A DNA stretch of 64,000 nucleotides from Haliclystus octoradiatus. Lineage: Eukaryota > Cnidaria > Staurozoa > Stauromedusae > Haliclystidae. Within the stretch, counting starts at the first letter, position 1. Each line of letters begins with the position of its first letter. This document shows positions 1 to 19,600 of this stretch, piece after piece. Both the position numbers and the translations under genes were made by a program. The DNA lies in NCBI GenBank assembly GCA_916610825.1, contig OU744454.1:11597178-11661177 (forward strand), given 5' to 3'. The notes under the pieces were generated by a model. That model was not told the DNA's origin, did not search any database, and saw only the letters and a program-made list of their open reading frames with translations.

Positions 1-200
1 TAGCTGAGTTAATGAATTTGTGACAAATTTACTGTTTCCTCAACTGTCATGAATTTTTCATAAATTAATTGAGTTCATGAGCTGTTCATGAATTTATTAT
101 AAATCCACTGAGTTCATGAATTGATCATCATTAACTGAGTTTCTCAACTGTTTATGAATTGATCATCGATTAACTGAGTTTGTGAAATGCTCATGAATCT
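1..200. repeat. Degenerate short tandem repeat
   Basis: About four imperfect units of roughly 45 bp, each built around a core like AACTGAGTTCATGAATTGAT. Related fragments (GTTCATGAATTGATAATAAA) recur near 355-375. No coding potential is seen. From here to 592 the sequence is the intron before the first visible transporter exon. The unit shares the words TTCATGAA and GAACTGTTCATG with the palindromic element at 829-954, so the two may be related. Confidence 0.5.
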
Positions 201-592
201 AAGGCAGGTACATTTCTATTTTTATTTTGAGGAATTCTAGTTAGCAAGTTTGTTAAATTACTTTCTGATTGCCTCTGAAATAACAGAGATATTGACTTTT
301 CACTTTTCAAACATCCTCAAGTTGCTTATTCATGACTTGATAAAAATTAGCTTAGTTCATGAATTGATAATAAATTACCTGTAACACAGGCATGCGAGAC
401 GTCCTCCAATCAGCGGGTGTCCATTTTTCTATCAGCTCCAAAACATTGAAAACATAGATCTAGCTCTTGTGCATATGTAACATAACATCAGCTCAAGTTA
501 ACACAGCAACGCGGGTAATTTATTGCTAGTTATCTTATAAAAAGTAATATTGTCATCCATCATATTATTTCATTCTTTTCGTTTGTCAATAG

Positions 593-8806
<8,214 letters not shown>

Positions 8807-9514
8807 TGCTAGCAATGGATAATAGCATGGCTGTTTCATACCATTCATACCAATGATCCACAAAAAGGGGGAGACAATCCCAAAGCGGAAGATGCTTGTT
8901 ACTCAAACAACATTTGATATCGATATCCACAAACGAATCTCATCAAAAATCTTATATAGACATTCAACATGAGTGACATTATGATAACGATTTTCCATTG
9001 ACGAACTTGGACATTCAAGATGGGTATATTTTACGAAAACGGTTTTCCATTTATGAACTTTGCTATTTCTTCTGTCTTTGTAATCTTGTATTCATTTGTG
9101 GTTATTGCAGCTTGAATAGAAAAATCATTAAAATGAATTCGATTTATCCAAGCTATTAGAAAAGGTTAGAAAGGAGTTGAACCTGAACCAGTCTACTATT
9201 CATCTTTTATAGATTTGTAACTTAATTCGAATGTTAACTTATTAATAATTATTGTAAGAAGGTTTGATATGGCATTTCCTTTAAATAATTGATGGTTTTA
9301 CTAGGCTGTCATTTTTGATGTTGCTTAAATTCAACATGTAGACCTTTTTACTTTCTGATTATTCATCATTTCTCAAGACAGTAGTGGAAATCATATCGAT
9401 ATTTTTTCACGAAAAGTACGCTGTGTGGATTGTATATCACAAGTGGTGTCATAAAACATAAGAGTGATGCTCTGCGAGCGAATTAATTTCATCATAAGAA
9501 AACGAATGAATAAA
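8807..9514 (+). other. Likely 3' UTR of the ABCC gene with AATAAA
   Basis: AT-rich sequence with no reading frame following the transporter stop codon. A canonical AATAAA lies at 9509-9514, directly before the start of the 9515-18608 repeat element. Whether it is the real polyadenylation signal is unknown. An ATTAAA near 9127 is an alternative. Confidence 0.45.
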
Positions 9515-9950
9515 TATATATAAATCAAGAAGACCATCCCATATCCATTATATCCAGAAACACCTAATATCCCTCAGTTGTATAATAGGTGTGGTCAAAG
9601 AGTTCAATAAATATAACAGGAAAATTTCTGACATCATAAAATCATATCTAGGTCCCATAGAATGTGTATATAAATCAAGTAGACCATTCATAGGCATAAC
9701 AGCTACATCTAATCACCCTCAGTAATGAAGTAGGTGATGTCCAAGGGTCCAATATCAAGAACAGGAAGAAATCTCACATCATAAAATCATATCTAGGTTG
9801 CATGGAATATATATAAGTCAAGTAGACCATCCCATAGGTATCACTGATACATCTAATCACCCTCTGTAGTATAATAGGTGTGGTTCAAGAGTCCAATATC
9901 AAAAACAGGAACATTTCTGACATCATAAAGTCATATCTAGCTTGCATAAA
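9515..9950 (-). repeat. Left array of ~146-bp tandem repeat (about 3 units)
   Basis: Units begin near 9522, 9672 and 9814, marked by AAATCAAGTAGACCATCC, CCTCAGTTGTATAATAGGTG and GACATCATAAAATCATATCT. They are inverse complements of the right-hand units. Spacing is 150 and 142 bp. Confidence 0.85.
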
Positions 9951-9954
9951 AAAT

Positions 9955-10090
9955 TATAATCGGTCGATAATTAACAGGGGTCCACAGACGATCAAAAGAA
10001 CATCTTCAATTGCTCAAACGATAACTAGGCTGCACGTTATCAGACATACAATGTTTGTAAAGTAGGGGTTGAGCAACAGTTGGGCCCCCA
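9955..10090 (+). repeat. Inner inverted repeat, left arm
   Basis: Contains GGGGTCCACAGACGATCAAA, CTTCAATTGCTCAAACGATA and GTAGGGGTTGAGCAACAGTT. Each matches the inverse of the segment at 12208-12350 with few differences, in the same order, so the two arms are true inverted copies flanking the ~2.1-kb core. Confidence 0.85.
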
Positions 10091-12207
10091 TACTCATTGT
10101 GATTTTGCAATTTCATTGATGACATTCCCAGTAGAAACATGGAAGCGATGCTGTCCAGTTTCAGTGCCATCATGTGATTTAATTTGAAGGAATACCATCA
10201 GATATAGTAGCCCTACATCATTTAGTTTATATAATGCGATTAAAATTTCTTTACTGTCACCATGTATCTACTGTCACCATGTATCAAATTACCAAAAAGA
10301 GGCTATGTAAGAAGAAGAAACAAATGGACATAGAAAACCGAGAAAAAAATATACACAGTAAGTAAAAAATGTTATTCATTATGTTTCAACATTCCACTAG
10401 CAGTGTAGATCATGTAAATACTTTATTTATCTTATTTAGAAAATACAACTAGGTAATATAGATTATACACGGCAATGAACAATTTCAGCAAATGCCTAGG
10501 GACGTTCATGGTCACAATTATTTTTGACAGAAATTGATTATTACGATTTGATGATAGGTCTACAGAAAAACAGCAGAAAAGATTTGAATTAAATTAAACT
10601 GAAGAACTAATACCTTAATTACTCCTCGACAGGAAATCAATGACTTCGTATAGCCTACAGTTACCCGGTCGTTCATGTTACTAATCAAACAATGTTATGA
10701 AAATTGAAAACAGGAACTTCACCTAAAGGTTATGCCCACAATATTAACTATATGCTATTAGTCCAGTCAATCTAGATCGAAAAAACACGGAACCCAGGAC
10801 AAATTGCAACACAAGCTTTTTTTACAGATACTAGAACAGAATTTAACGCTTAACAACATACTGAAAATCGAGAAAAATCGAGGTGGTGGAACATTACTTT
10901 ATTTGCATTTAAAGTCACAAATTATTAACCCTTTCTAAAACGCCATTATGCCTCCATCTAAACGTCTGCGCACAGGCTGAGCGCGACATGTTTTCGGAAA
11001 ACTGTCAAATTTTGATCGAAAGACAATACAACAAGATGGTAGACATCGTTCGCGTATCATTCAGGTTTGTTTGCGTATGTTTTTTTATGGTTTAATGGTG
11101 AAATGGTACATTTTCCTCCTAATTTTGGTACTCAAAGATATTTGATTCGAAGAAACTCTCTCACGAATTAATTCATAATGGAATGTTATCAGTTCGAAAA
11201 GTCTCCCAGTGTTATGTTGCAGAGGAAAACGAAGGATGACAGGCATTATCAAGGACAAGGTTCAAAGCAAAAATCTGTAGATATTCAATAGGGCCTAACA
11301 CTTATTGTATTGGCTTTCTATTTTCCAAAATCAAGGTCAGTATTTTAATTAAAAGTAAGTGAAACATATTTTTAATGAATTATATTCAATTATTCTAATG
11401 TTTGTTCGATATGTAGCATGATCATGAATTCATGATGTGAAAATTAAAATGATCATAAAGATTCAGTTCTCAGTTGTTTGTTAAGACATAGTGGTTTAGA
11501 CAGGATGCAAGACTCCCAGATATTTGGATGTAAATGCATGTACAATTGCCAATTCCTATGGGCTCTGCTGTAACAGTATTACACATAATAGCATCAATTC
11601 TGCTGAGTGATCCAACTCAGGACCAATAACATTTGTTGGCCTATTATCTTTATTTCTGACATAGTTTGGCAGCATATTAATGCACCCCGTATAACAGTGC
11701 ACACAACTGTTGGCCCCCTATATGCCATGGCAATAACGTATTTACGTACTCAATCTGTACAATTTCACGCATAGCATAATGAAAGTTTCAAATTTCATGC
11801 ATTCAAACGAAAGAGCTTTCTTGAAATTGATTCAATTCAGACCTATCTGCTTTTAAATCGTATTATTAATATTTAGCTGAACATGCAAATTTTGAATGGT
11901 GAACAAGGTGTTTGCAAATAATAAAAATTTTGCATGATAAAAATAGGAAAACAGGGTTGAAGTCTTGAAATGGGGTCTGGAGATTCACCCCCTTGAGAAC
12001 TTTTTGAATTCTGGCGTCCCAAATAGGGAATTTTGCTATGATTTTATCTGAAATATTCTGTAAAACTTCATATTTTTGTTTTTATATACAGAACGCAAAA
12101 ACTTCTGTAACGCAAAAATCATCGATAACGCAATAACGTAGATAAGAATGCCTATTCACGATTTCACAGACAAAATTTAGGGCAATAACACGTCCTGATG
12201 AGCCGTA
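10091..12207. other. Core of foldback element, no gene seen
   Basis: AT-rich, without a long reading frame or recognisable domain. Two sub-blocks (10750-10880 and 11790-11910) recur inverted at 18990-19135 and 19850-19980, but in an order that is not a simple inverted copy of the core. Confidence 0.5.
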
Positions 12208-12350
12208 AAAGGCCCCAACTGTTGCTCAACCCCTAATTTACAAACATTGCCTGTCTGGTATCGTGCAACCTAGATATCTTTTGAGCAATTGAGGATGTTC
12301 TTGTTATCTTCTGTGGACCCCTAGACCACACATGTTAATTATTGCAACAA
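12208..12350 (-). repeat. Inner inverted repeat, right arm
   Basis: Inverse partner of 9955-10090: AACTGTTGCTCAACCCCTAA, TTGAGCAATTGAGGATGTTC and CTTCTGTGGACCCCTAGACC. The outer side continues into the right-hand ~146-bp repeat array. Confidence 0.85.
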
Positions 12351-12439
12351 TGGTTGAATGTCTCTTCAATCTATTTTGAATGGTTTTATTAGAAATATAC
12401 ATCCATTGTATTCAACATCTACATTATTTTATAATCATA

Positions 12440-12709
12440 GATAAAGTTTGTGATGGTGAAAGTTATGGACTCTTGGACCACACCTAATTATACTACTGAG
12501 GGTGATGAGATGTAACTATAATGCCTATGAGATGGTCTACTTGATTTATATATATATATGTATAAGATGTACCTGTAATGCCTATGGGATGGTTTACTTG
12601 AATTATATATACATTCTATGTAACGTAGATATCATTTTATGATGTCAGAAATGTTCCTGTTCTTGATATTGGAATCTTGGACCACACCTATTATACTACT
12701 GAGGGTATG
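12440..12709 (+). repeat. Right ~146-bp repeat array, first part (about 2 units)
   Basis: Marked by GGACCACACCTAATTATACT and GGACCACACCTATTATACTA. It breaks off after CTACTGAGGG at 12709, where the LINE tail begins, and resumes at about 17447. Confidence 0.85.
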
Positions 12710-12852
12710 TATGTATGTATGTATGTATTTTGTAGCACAATGGCTAACAGGCAAATAAACAAAGGAGGATATTTTTAAATGTATCCTCACTTACATGTGA
12801 CCTTTAAAAAAAAAGTATATATATATAAAGAAAACTATGTTATCAGAAATAA

Positions 12853-15800
12853 TTAACAGGCAAAGGAAAAGTTACAGAACTGTGATAAATTAACGTGATT
12901 AAGTTTAAATTTGAATGTTTGTAAAGAACTAGACGATATAACTTCTTCAGGAAGAGAGTTCCATGGCTTGATTATTTTATTTGCAAAGTAATGTTTGCAA
13001 CAGTCATAGTTAAATGATTTAGTTGGGTACAGCGTCAGTGAATGTCCACGCAAGGAATATTTGGAATGTTTAATAGTGAAAAATTCATCTGGAGCCAAAT
13101 CAATCAAGTTTTTCAAAATTCTAAAGACCATGTGAAGATCAAACTTAAGGCGGCGTAATTCTAGAGACTCAAGGTTGAGGTAGGCAAGACGATCTACATA
13201 GGGCTTTTAAGAATTATTTTTCAAACAAACATATCTTGTGAAAGAGCGCTGAACATTTTCAAAAATATTTATGTCCTTGATGAGATAGGGATTCCAGACT
13301 GGCGTAGATGACTCAAGCATTGGTCTGACGTATGTTGTGAACGCTTTCACTAACAGCTTCGGGTTATTTGAGGAAAAGCATTTCTTGATTAGGAAAGAAC
13401 GGTTTTTTGCTTTAGCGGCTATCATGGAACAGTGTTCTGTGAACTTTAGATCTGCAGTTAGTAGGATTCCAAGATCTTTCACAGAAGATGAACGTGATAA
13501 TGCCTTTTCATCTAACTGATACGCAGCATCCGAAATAGATGATTTCCCAAATGAAAGTACAGAGCATTTCTCTTGGGCAATTTTGAGTTGCCAGCGTTCT
13601 GCCCAGGAGGAGAGGTTTTCAAGTGTAGAATGTAGAGGAGTACTGTCAGTGGTAAATCTTTTAAACGAAATCTTAGCATCATCAGCAAAGAGTTTTATAC
13701 CACAGTTGAGTTCCAAGCAGCTTACAATGTCATTTATATAGACAATAAAAAAAAGAGGGCCTAAAACTGAACCCTGAGGTACACCACTTATTACAGGGAG
13801 GATTCCCAATGTTGAATCCCCGACAGCTACCTGTTGGGTGCGACCAGTCAAAAATGATTTTATCCATTTTAAAAGTTTATAGTTAATGCCATATCCCTTC
13901 AATTTTGATATTAATTTACTATGACAGACAGTGTCAAAAGCTTGCTAAAATCAATGTAAACTGTATCGACCTTCATACGCTCATTTACAGCAGCATACCA
14001 CTGGTTTAAAGCAGCTAATAATTGCGTACATGTTGAACGCCGAGAAATAAAGCCAAACTGTTCTTTAGTGATTAAATTATGAGCTTTGAGATACTTTAGA
14101 ATGTCTGTCGCCATAACAGACTCTATAACTTTGCAAATAACTGAAGTTAGTGATATCGGTCGATAATTTACTGCTAATCTGGAAGGTCCTTTCTTGTAAA
14201 TGGGGCTGACAATAGCTGTTTTCCATACAGCAGGAAGAGTAGCAGATTTCAAAGATATTTCATCTAACATTGCGAGTGGTATGGCAATTTCATTTGCTAT
14301 TGATTTTAAGAACAACGCAGGGTAGGAATCTGGCGTTCTTGATGTTTTTGAAGGTAGATTTTTGATGGCGTTCATAACTTTACTATAAGAAAACTCAATA
14401 AAGTTCAATTGTGTATTGGATTCAACTTTCTTTTCAAACGGTGGGATAACACCATTGTCTACAGTAAAAGCACTTGCAAATTGATTATTCAGAATAGTTG
14501 ATTTGATTGAATTGTCATCAGTAAGGGATCCATCTGGACATTGAAGTGATGGCATTTTAGGATGTGAGTTCAATTTTTGATTTACAAATGAATAGAATTT
14601 TTTCACCGAATCAGCTTCAACAACCTCATTTTCAAGTTGAAGATGAAATTCTTTGACCGCTAATGCATATATCTTGGCAGCTCTATTATAGCTCGACTTT
14701 AAAGATGGATTGTCTTTTGATAAATGATATAGTTGACGCTTTTTTTCTGCAAGGTGACGAATATGCTTAGGGTAACCAGGGTATTACCCTACCACATTTA
14801 TATTTTGGAACTAAATTATCATCATAAATAATACTATCAAAAACAGAGCACAACTTTAGCCAGTATTGTTCAACATTGATGCAGTTAGAAAATAACGAGT
14901 TCCAATTTATTGAAGACAAAACACGACATATTTCTTGATAATTTGCTTTTCTGAAGTTAGGAGTCTTAAATCTTTTGATAGGATTATAATGTGTACAATT
15001 TTGAATATCAAGATCAATCTCAATCATTGAGTGATCGCAGCTTGGAGTGAATTGTTCTATAACTGATGAATTTAAAACTGTAGTAGGACGATTTGAAATG
15101 AATAGATTAAGTGTGGATGTACCATGTGTAGGTTCAGTTATTAGCTGTGTGAGACCATTGCGACATATACAATGTACAAAATTATTGTGAGCAGTGTTGC
15201 CTTTACTAAGAGGTACTGTCCAATCAAGAAGTGGTAAATTGAAGTCACCTGTCATATAAAATGGAAAAGTTGCGGATACTTCAGACTCAATAGATTGACA
15301 GAGATTGATATTTTCTTGCAAGTTCAAGGCAGATGATGGAGGACTATAAATACACACAATTCTGCAAGTCTTTTGTTTTGCAGGACCAATATCAATAGTG
15401 ATATGTTCGGTGTTATAAGTATGAGGAGTAACAATGCTAAAATCAATTTTGTTTTTGAGAAAGATAGCTACACCACCGCCAGTTTTATTTTCACGATCGC
15501 ATCGTACGACGACATAATCAGAGTCATTTAAAAGGAGACTGTCTGGAATTCGAGATGAAAGCCATGTTTCAGTGATAGTGATGATATCATATTGGTTTGA
15601 TAGTAAAAGCATATGTAATTCGGCTAATTTGTTGACCAATGAGCGAGAATTAAATGAAAGCAAGCGTAGAGGAGTGACTGAATTAGAAGATAAGTTGCTT
15701 GTGTTGCCATTGTTATCTTCTGTAGATGTAGATTGCTGAGTACAACTATTTATTGACGTATTTGGAATATCTATGTTAGTAGAAGCATCAAAATGATTTA

Positions 15801-15930
15801 AGGAATCGTGTGTGAAACAGGAGTTTTCATTTTTAAAGCTGGAAGGTGTTCTAGTAATGACATAAAGCGATTCATTTGCTGGCATAGTAATGTGATTCTT
15901 GTATTCTGTTGATGAATTTCTTCCTGCCAC
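12853..15930 (-). pseudogene. LINE ORF2: endonuclease and reverse transcriptase, broken
   Basis: The endonuclease segment (15930-14767) has the catalytic phrases ITETWLSSRIPDS, TGDFNLPLLDW and CDHSMIEID. The reverse transcriptase follows (14606-13911, then 13902-13207) with VNYRPISLTSVICKVIES, ISGVPQGSVLGPLFF and the active-site LFADDAKIS. The C-terminal piece (13131-12853) has the CR1/L2-group phrase KIIKPWNSLPEEV. Breaks: a frame change near 14770; a one-base loss near 13945, within the block before the FxADD motif; and an in-frame TAA at 13207-13209. Protein arrangement places it in the CR1/L2/Rex assemblage; the exact clade is inferred only. Confidence 0.88.
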
Positions 15931-16957
15931 GGTGGGATTGGTGGTTGAGGGGGATATCCCAAAAAATGTTGCGTAGAAGTTGGATGAGTTGAAAATTCTG
16001 AAGAGTTTTCAACTGCATTGTGAATTCCAGACCAAGTAGGACTTGGGATTACCTCCTGTAACCTTGGAGGAACTAGTTGTGGTGGGGTAGGCTGCAATTT
16101 ACGATTTGTCCCACGCAGATGGTATCCTGCATTACAATCTTCAATCAAACAGCAACGGGTCACAAAAGAGTTTGGGCAAATGAATGGATGGAAGTATTTA
16201 CAATTCTGTCTGGTGCAGCCATCTTTAAATTTTCCATTATGCAAGAAGCGTTGGCAAATTGGGGGGTGATAAGAGGAGCAGCCTCTGCCTTTCAATCAAT
16301 CAATCAATTCAATCCACTACAATTGCATCTACCTTTAAACAAGTTTTCGCATATAGGAGTTTGTGATAATGATACATCGTTGGCTGTATTATCATTTGCA
16401 AGATTGTGAGTGACTATTGTATTATCAATTGCATCTATATTGGTATTATCGTTTATTATGCCAGGATTGAAGTGAGTGGTGTCCCCATCTACAATATCTG
16501 CAATGGTGACATTGATTTCATTGACCTCATTGATTAATACCTGTTCATTTGAAGCAAAGTCTTCATCTGTGCTATCAACAATATTAGGTATACTGTCTAC
16601 TTCATTGATTAAGCCAGGTTTATTATGAATAAGTTCGTGGACAACGTTTTTTGCAACATTGACTGTGCAGCTATTTTCCTCAGTTATTAATTCTGCTGCA
16701 TTTTTGTTATGTTGATGTTGTATGCGTTTGTTGCTATGTACCGTATTTGAGTTTGAAAATTTATTTTCAAATAAAAATCGAACAGTGTAAGACAATGCAT
16801 TGCTCAGGGTCGATTTGTCTTTTTTTGCTAAGAAGGTAATAATATCGCTTTCACAATTTAGATTTAAAATGCCTTTCAGGCAAGCTTGGATACTTCTCTG
16901 GTGTTCACAGTCCTTGAGAAAATATTCCGTAAAATCTTTCGTAAAAATTTCTTCCAT
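15798..16957 (-). pseudogene. LINE ORF1 with CCCH zinc fingers, frameshifted
   Basis: Two frames, 16957-16304 and 16295-15798, together form an ORF1-like nucleic-acid-binding protein. The first is Asn/Asp-rich and ends in CENLFKGRCNC. The second holds CxxxH-type fingers (GCSSYHPPICQRFL, then DGCTRQNCKYFHPFIC, then CCLIEDCNAGYH). The break between them falls at a short TTGA repeat (about 16290-16310), suggesting slippage. The second frame overlaps the start of the endonuclease frame by about 130 nt, so the ORF1/ORF2 border may be overlapping by design or broken. Confidence 0.7.
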
Positions 16958-17446
16958 AATAATAACAGATAAATAACCAATAATCTCAAAGTAGATATCT
17001 AACGTAAGTAATTAAGACTAAGAAGCTTTGAGCAAATGAGTGTGCTAGATGTAATCCGGTTCCGAGTGAAATTTTCCGATGACAGTGGATATAGTAGTCG
17101 AAATATAACTTCTATAAAAGATGAAATAAACGTATTTTAAAACCAATTGATTGATAAAATAACGACTTTTAAATTTCATATATGTGCAAATGTATACAAC
17201 CAAACAAATGCTTAGAGTTGAAAAGAAGCCACAGTAAATTCAGTATTTGAATATTAAAACTAAAACGCTTGATAAAAACAAATCAATTTAAAACCAAAAA
17301 AAAAAGGTAAGGTAAGGTAGATAAAACATATCCTATGGCGATTGGAATTATAAGTCAATCATAAACCATGTTTGATGGATAAAATAACCTCTTCCTAGAA
17401 TTGTAAATATATAGAACCATATAAATGCTTGAAAACAGAGTTATAT

Positions 17447-18608
17447 TTATATTCTATACAACCTAGATAGGATTTTATGATGTCAGAAATGTTCCTGTTC
17501 TTGATATTGGACTCTTGGACCACACCTATTATACTACTGAGGGTGATTAGATGTATATATAATGCATATGGGATGGTCTACTCGATTTATATATATACAT
17601 TCTATGCAACCTAGATATGATTTTATGATGTCAGAAATGTTCCTGTTATTTGTATTGGACTCTTGGACCTCACCTATTATACTACTGAGGGTGATTAGAT
17701 GTACCTGTCATGCCTATGGGATGGTCTACTCGATTTATATTTATATTCTATACAACCTAGATAGGATTTTATGATGTCAGAAATGTTCCTGTTCTTGATA
17801 TTGGACTCTTGGACTACACCTATTATACTACTGAGGGTGATTAGATGTATCTATAATGCATATGGGATGGTCTACTCGATTTATATTTATATTCTATACA
17901 ACCTAGATATGATTTTATGATGTCCGAAATGTTCCTGTTCTTTGTATTGGAATCTTTGACCACACCTATTATTCCATTGAGGGTGATAAGATGTATCTAA
18001 TATGCATATGGGATAGTCTACTCGATTTATATTTATATTCTATACAACCTAGATAGGATTTTATGATGTCAGAAAGGTTCCTGTTCTTGATATCGGACTC
18101 TTGGACCACACCTATTATACTATTGAGGGGGTTAGATGTATCTGTGATGCCTATGGGATGGTCTACTTAATTTATATATACGTTCTATCTAACCTAGATA
18201 TGATTTTATGATGTCAGGAATGTTCTTGTTATTGGTATTGGACTCTTGGACCACACCTATTATACTACTCAGGGTGATAAGATGTATCTAATATGCATAT
18301 GGAATGGTCTACTTGATTTATATATATATATTCTATGCAACCTAGATATGATTTTATGATGTCAGAAATGTTCCTGTTCTTGATATTGGACTCTTGGACC
18401 ACACCTATTACTACTGAGGGGGTTAGATGTATCTGTGATGCCTATGGGATGGATTTATATATACATTCTATCTAACCTAGATATGATTTTATGATGTCAG
18501 GAATGTTCCTATTATTGGTATTGGACTCTTGGACCATACCCATTTCACTACTGAGGGTGATTAGACGCATCCTTATTTTGTACGGGATGGTCTACTTGAT
18601 TTATATAT
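17447..18608 (+). repeat. Right ~146-bp repeat array, main part (about 8 units)
   Basis: The word ACCTAGAT starts units at 17461, 17609, 17755, 17901, 18047, 18192, 18340 and 18475 (spacing 148, 146, 146, 146, 145, 148, 135). Each unit carries GATTTTATGATGTCAGAAAT, TTGGACTCTTGGACCACACC and ATGGGATGGTCTACTCGATT. The outermost unit ends at the element tip near 18608. Confidence 0.93.
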
Positions 18609-19139
18609 GATTTATTTTGATTTTGCCGATTTGAATAGAATTTAATATTTTAATATTTGCCTGGTAGTTAATTAATATAATCGTTAGGTACATCGATTTG
18701 CCTCTATTTGCAAGGAGCTAATGCGTGTTCTTATGCCAAGCCTCTTTTAATGCGCATTTGTTATTGGTGATAGTACAGTAAAAGTTCAGTAAATTCCCTA
18801 ATATAATTTTTAGCCTCGTTATGGTTTTTTCTGTTATACTGATCAACTTATGATTTTTTTTTCTGTAATTATATTGTGTCACTGAGTGTGTTCTTCTTGA
18901 TTGCGTAAATTCTCTTATTTTTTGAAATATCGCTCAGTTTTTAGCCCTAAATGACACAGCCTCGCTTTCATGCCGACCGTAACTAATTTCTATAAAACTG
19001 AGCACCTTCCGCCTCTTCGATTTTTCTCGATTTTTGATATGTTGTTTTGCATAAAATTCTACCCTATGTTCCATAAAAAAAGCTTGTGTTGCAATTTGTC
19101 CTTGGTCAAATTTTAGATTGACTGGACTATATACACACA

Positions 19140-19250
19140 TATATAGTTTAACCTGCTATAACAGCAATCTCTATACTGCGACCACCTATTTAAAGTGGTC
19201 ACTCTTGCAATATCTTGAAATAGTATTTTCTATTGAATCAAAGATTGATG
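19140..19250 (+). repeat. Diverged copy of the 1610-1800 repeat
   Basis: Shares the order TTTAACCTG(C)TATAACAG, CTCTATACTGCGACCACCT, TAAAGTGGTCACTCTTG and TAGTATTTTCTATTGAATCA with the copy in the transporter intron. Confidence 0.6.
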
Positions 19251-19476
19251 CTGCAGTTTTAATGATTTACTCTTTTGTTTGGTTCTTGGTTCATCCGAGC
19301 AGATAAAGAAAACTTCTACGAAGAAAATAACTTGTGCAACTTTTCAAATTTGCAAATTTCCCAACCACTAACTCTACATTCAGTAATTGATAATCGTCAA
19401 CATATTTTCGAAACTTTGAATACAAGTGAGTAAAACTGTAGGGCTCACAATATGTGTTCGGAAGCTCTTCATAATA

Positions 19477-19600
19477 TCCCTGCGAAAAACAACTCAGAAG
19501 TTCATGAACAGACCATGAACAGTTCATGAAGTTAAATGGCCCCAAGTTTTAACAGTTTGTTCATGAACTGTCTGTGAAGGTTCATGAATTGTTTATCTTC
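19477..19600. repeat. Decayed copy of the 829-954 palindromic element
   Basis: Left end CCCTGCGAAAAACAACTCAG, then AGTTCATGAACAG words and the inverted TGTTCATGAACTGTC on the right. The right terminus has lost the ACAGGGG end. Confidence 0.65.

Larger units (their letters stand above)
12710..17446 (-). mobile_element. CR1/L2-like non-LTR retrotransposon, decayed, near full length
   Basis: The - strand carries, in order, an ORF1 with CCCH zinc fingers, an apurinic-type endonuclease, a reverse transcriptase and the C-terminal domain. The 3' end (left side here) closes with a (CATA)n tail, seen as TATGTATG repeats at 12710-12728. The insertion splits the ~146-bp repeat array. The 5' end is placed near 17446, where the array resumes, giving about 490 bp of 5' UTR. 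No clean target duplication was found. Several frame breaks show that it is inactive. Confidence 0.85.
9515..18608. mobile_element. Foldback-like element with tandem-repeat arms, split by a LINE
   Basis: The left end reads ATATATAAATCAAGAAGACC and the right end is its inverse (GGTCTACTTGATTTATATAT at 18589-18608). Both arms consist of a ~146-bp tandem repeat in opposite orientation (left 9515-9950; right 12440-12709 plus 17447-18608). Inside them lies a further inverted pair, 9955-10090 against 12208-12350. The core (10.1-12.2 kb) has no long reading frame. Without the LINE at 12710-17446 the element would be about 4.36 kb. The layout resembles foldback/Galileo-type transposons, whose long terminal inverted repeats hold tandem repeats, but no transposase supports a family assignment. 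Confidence 0.7.
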
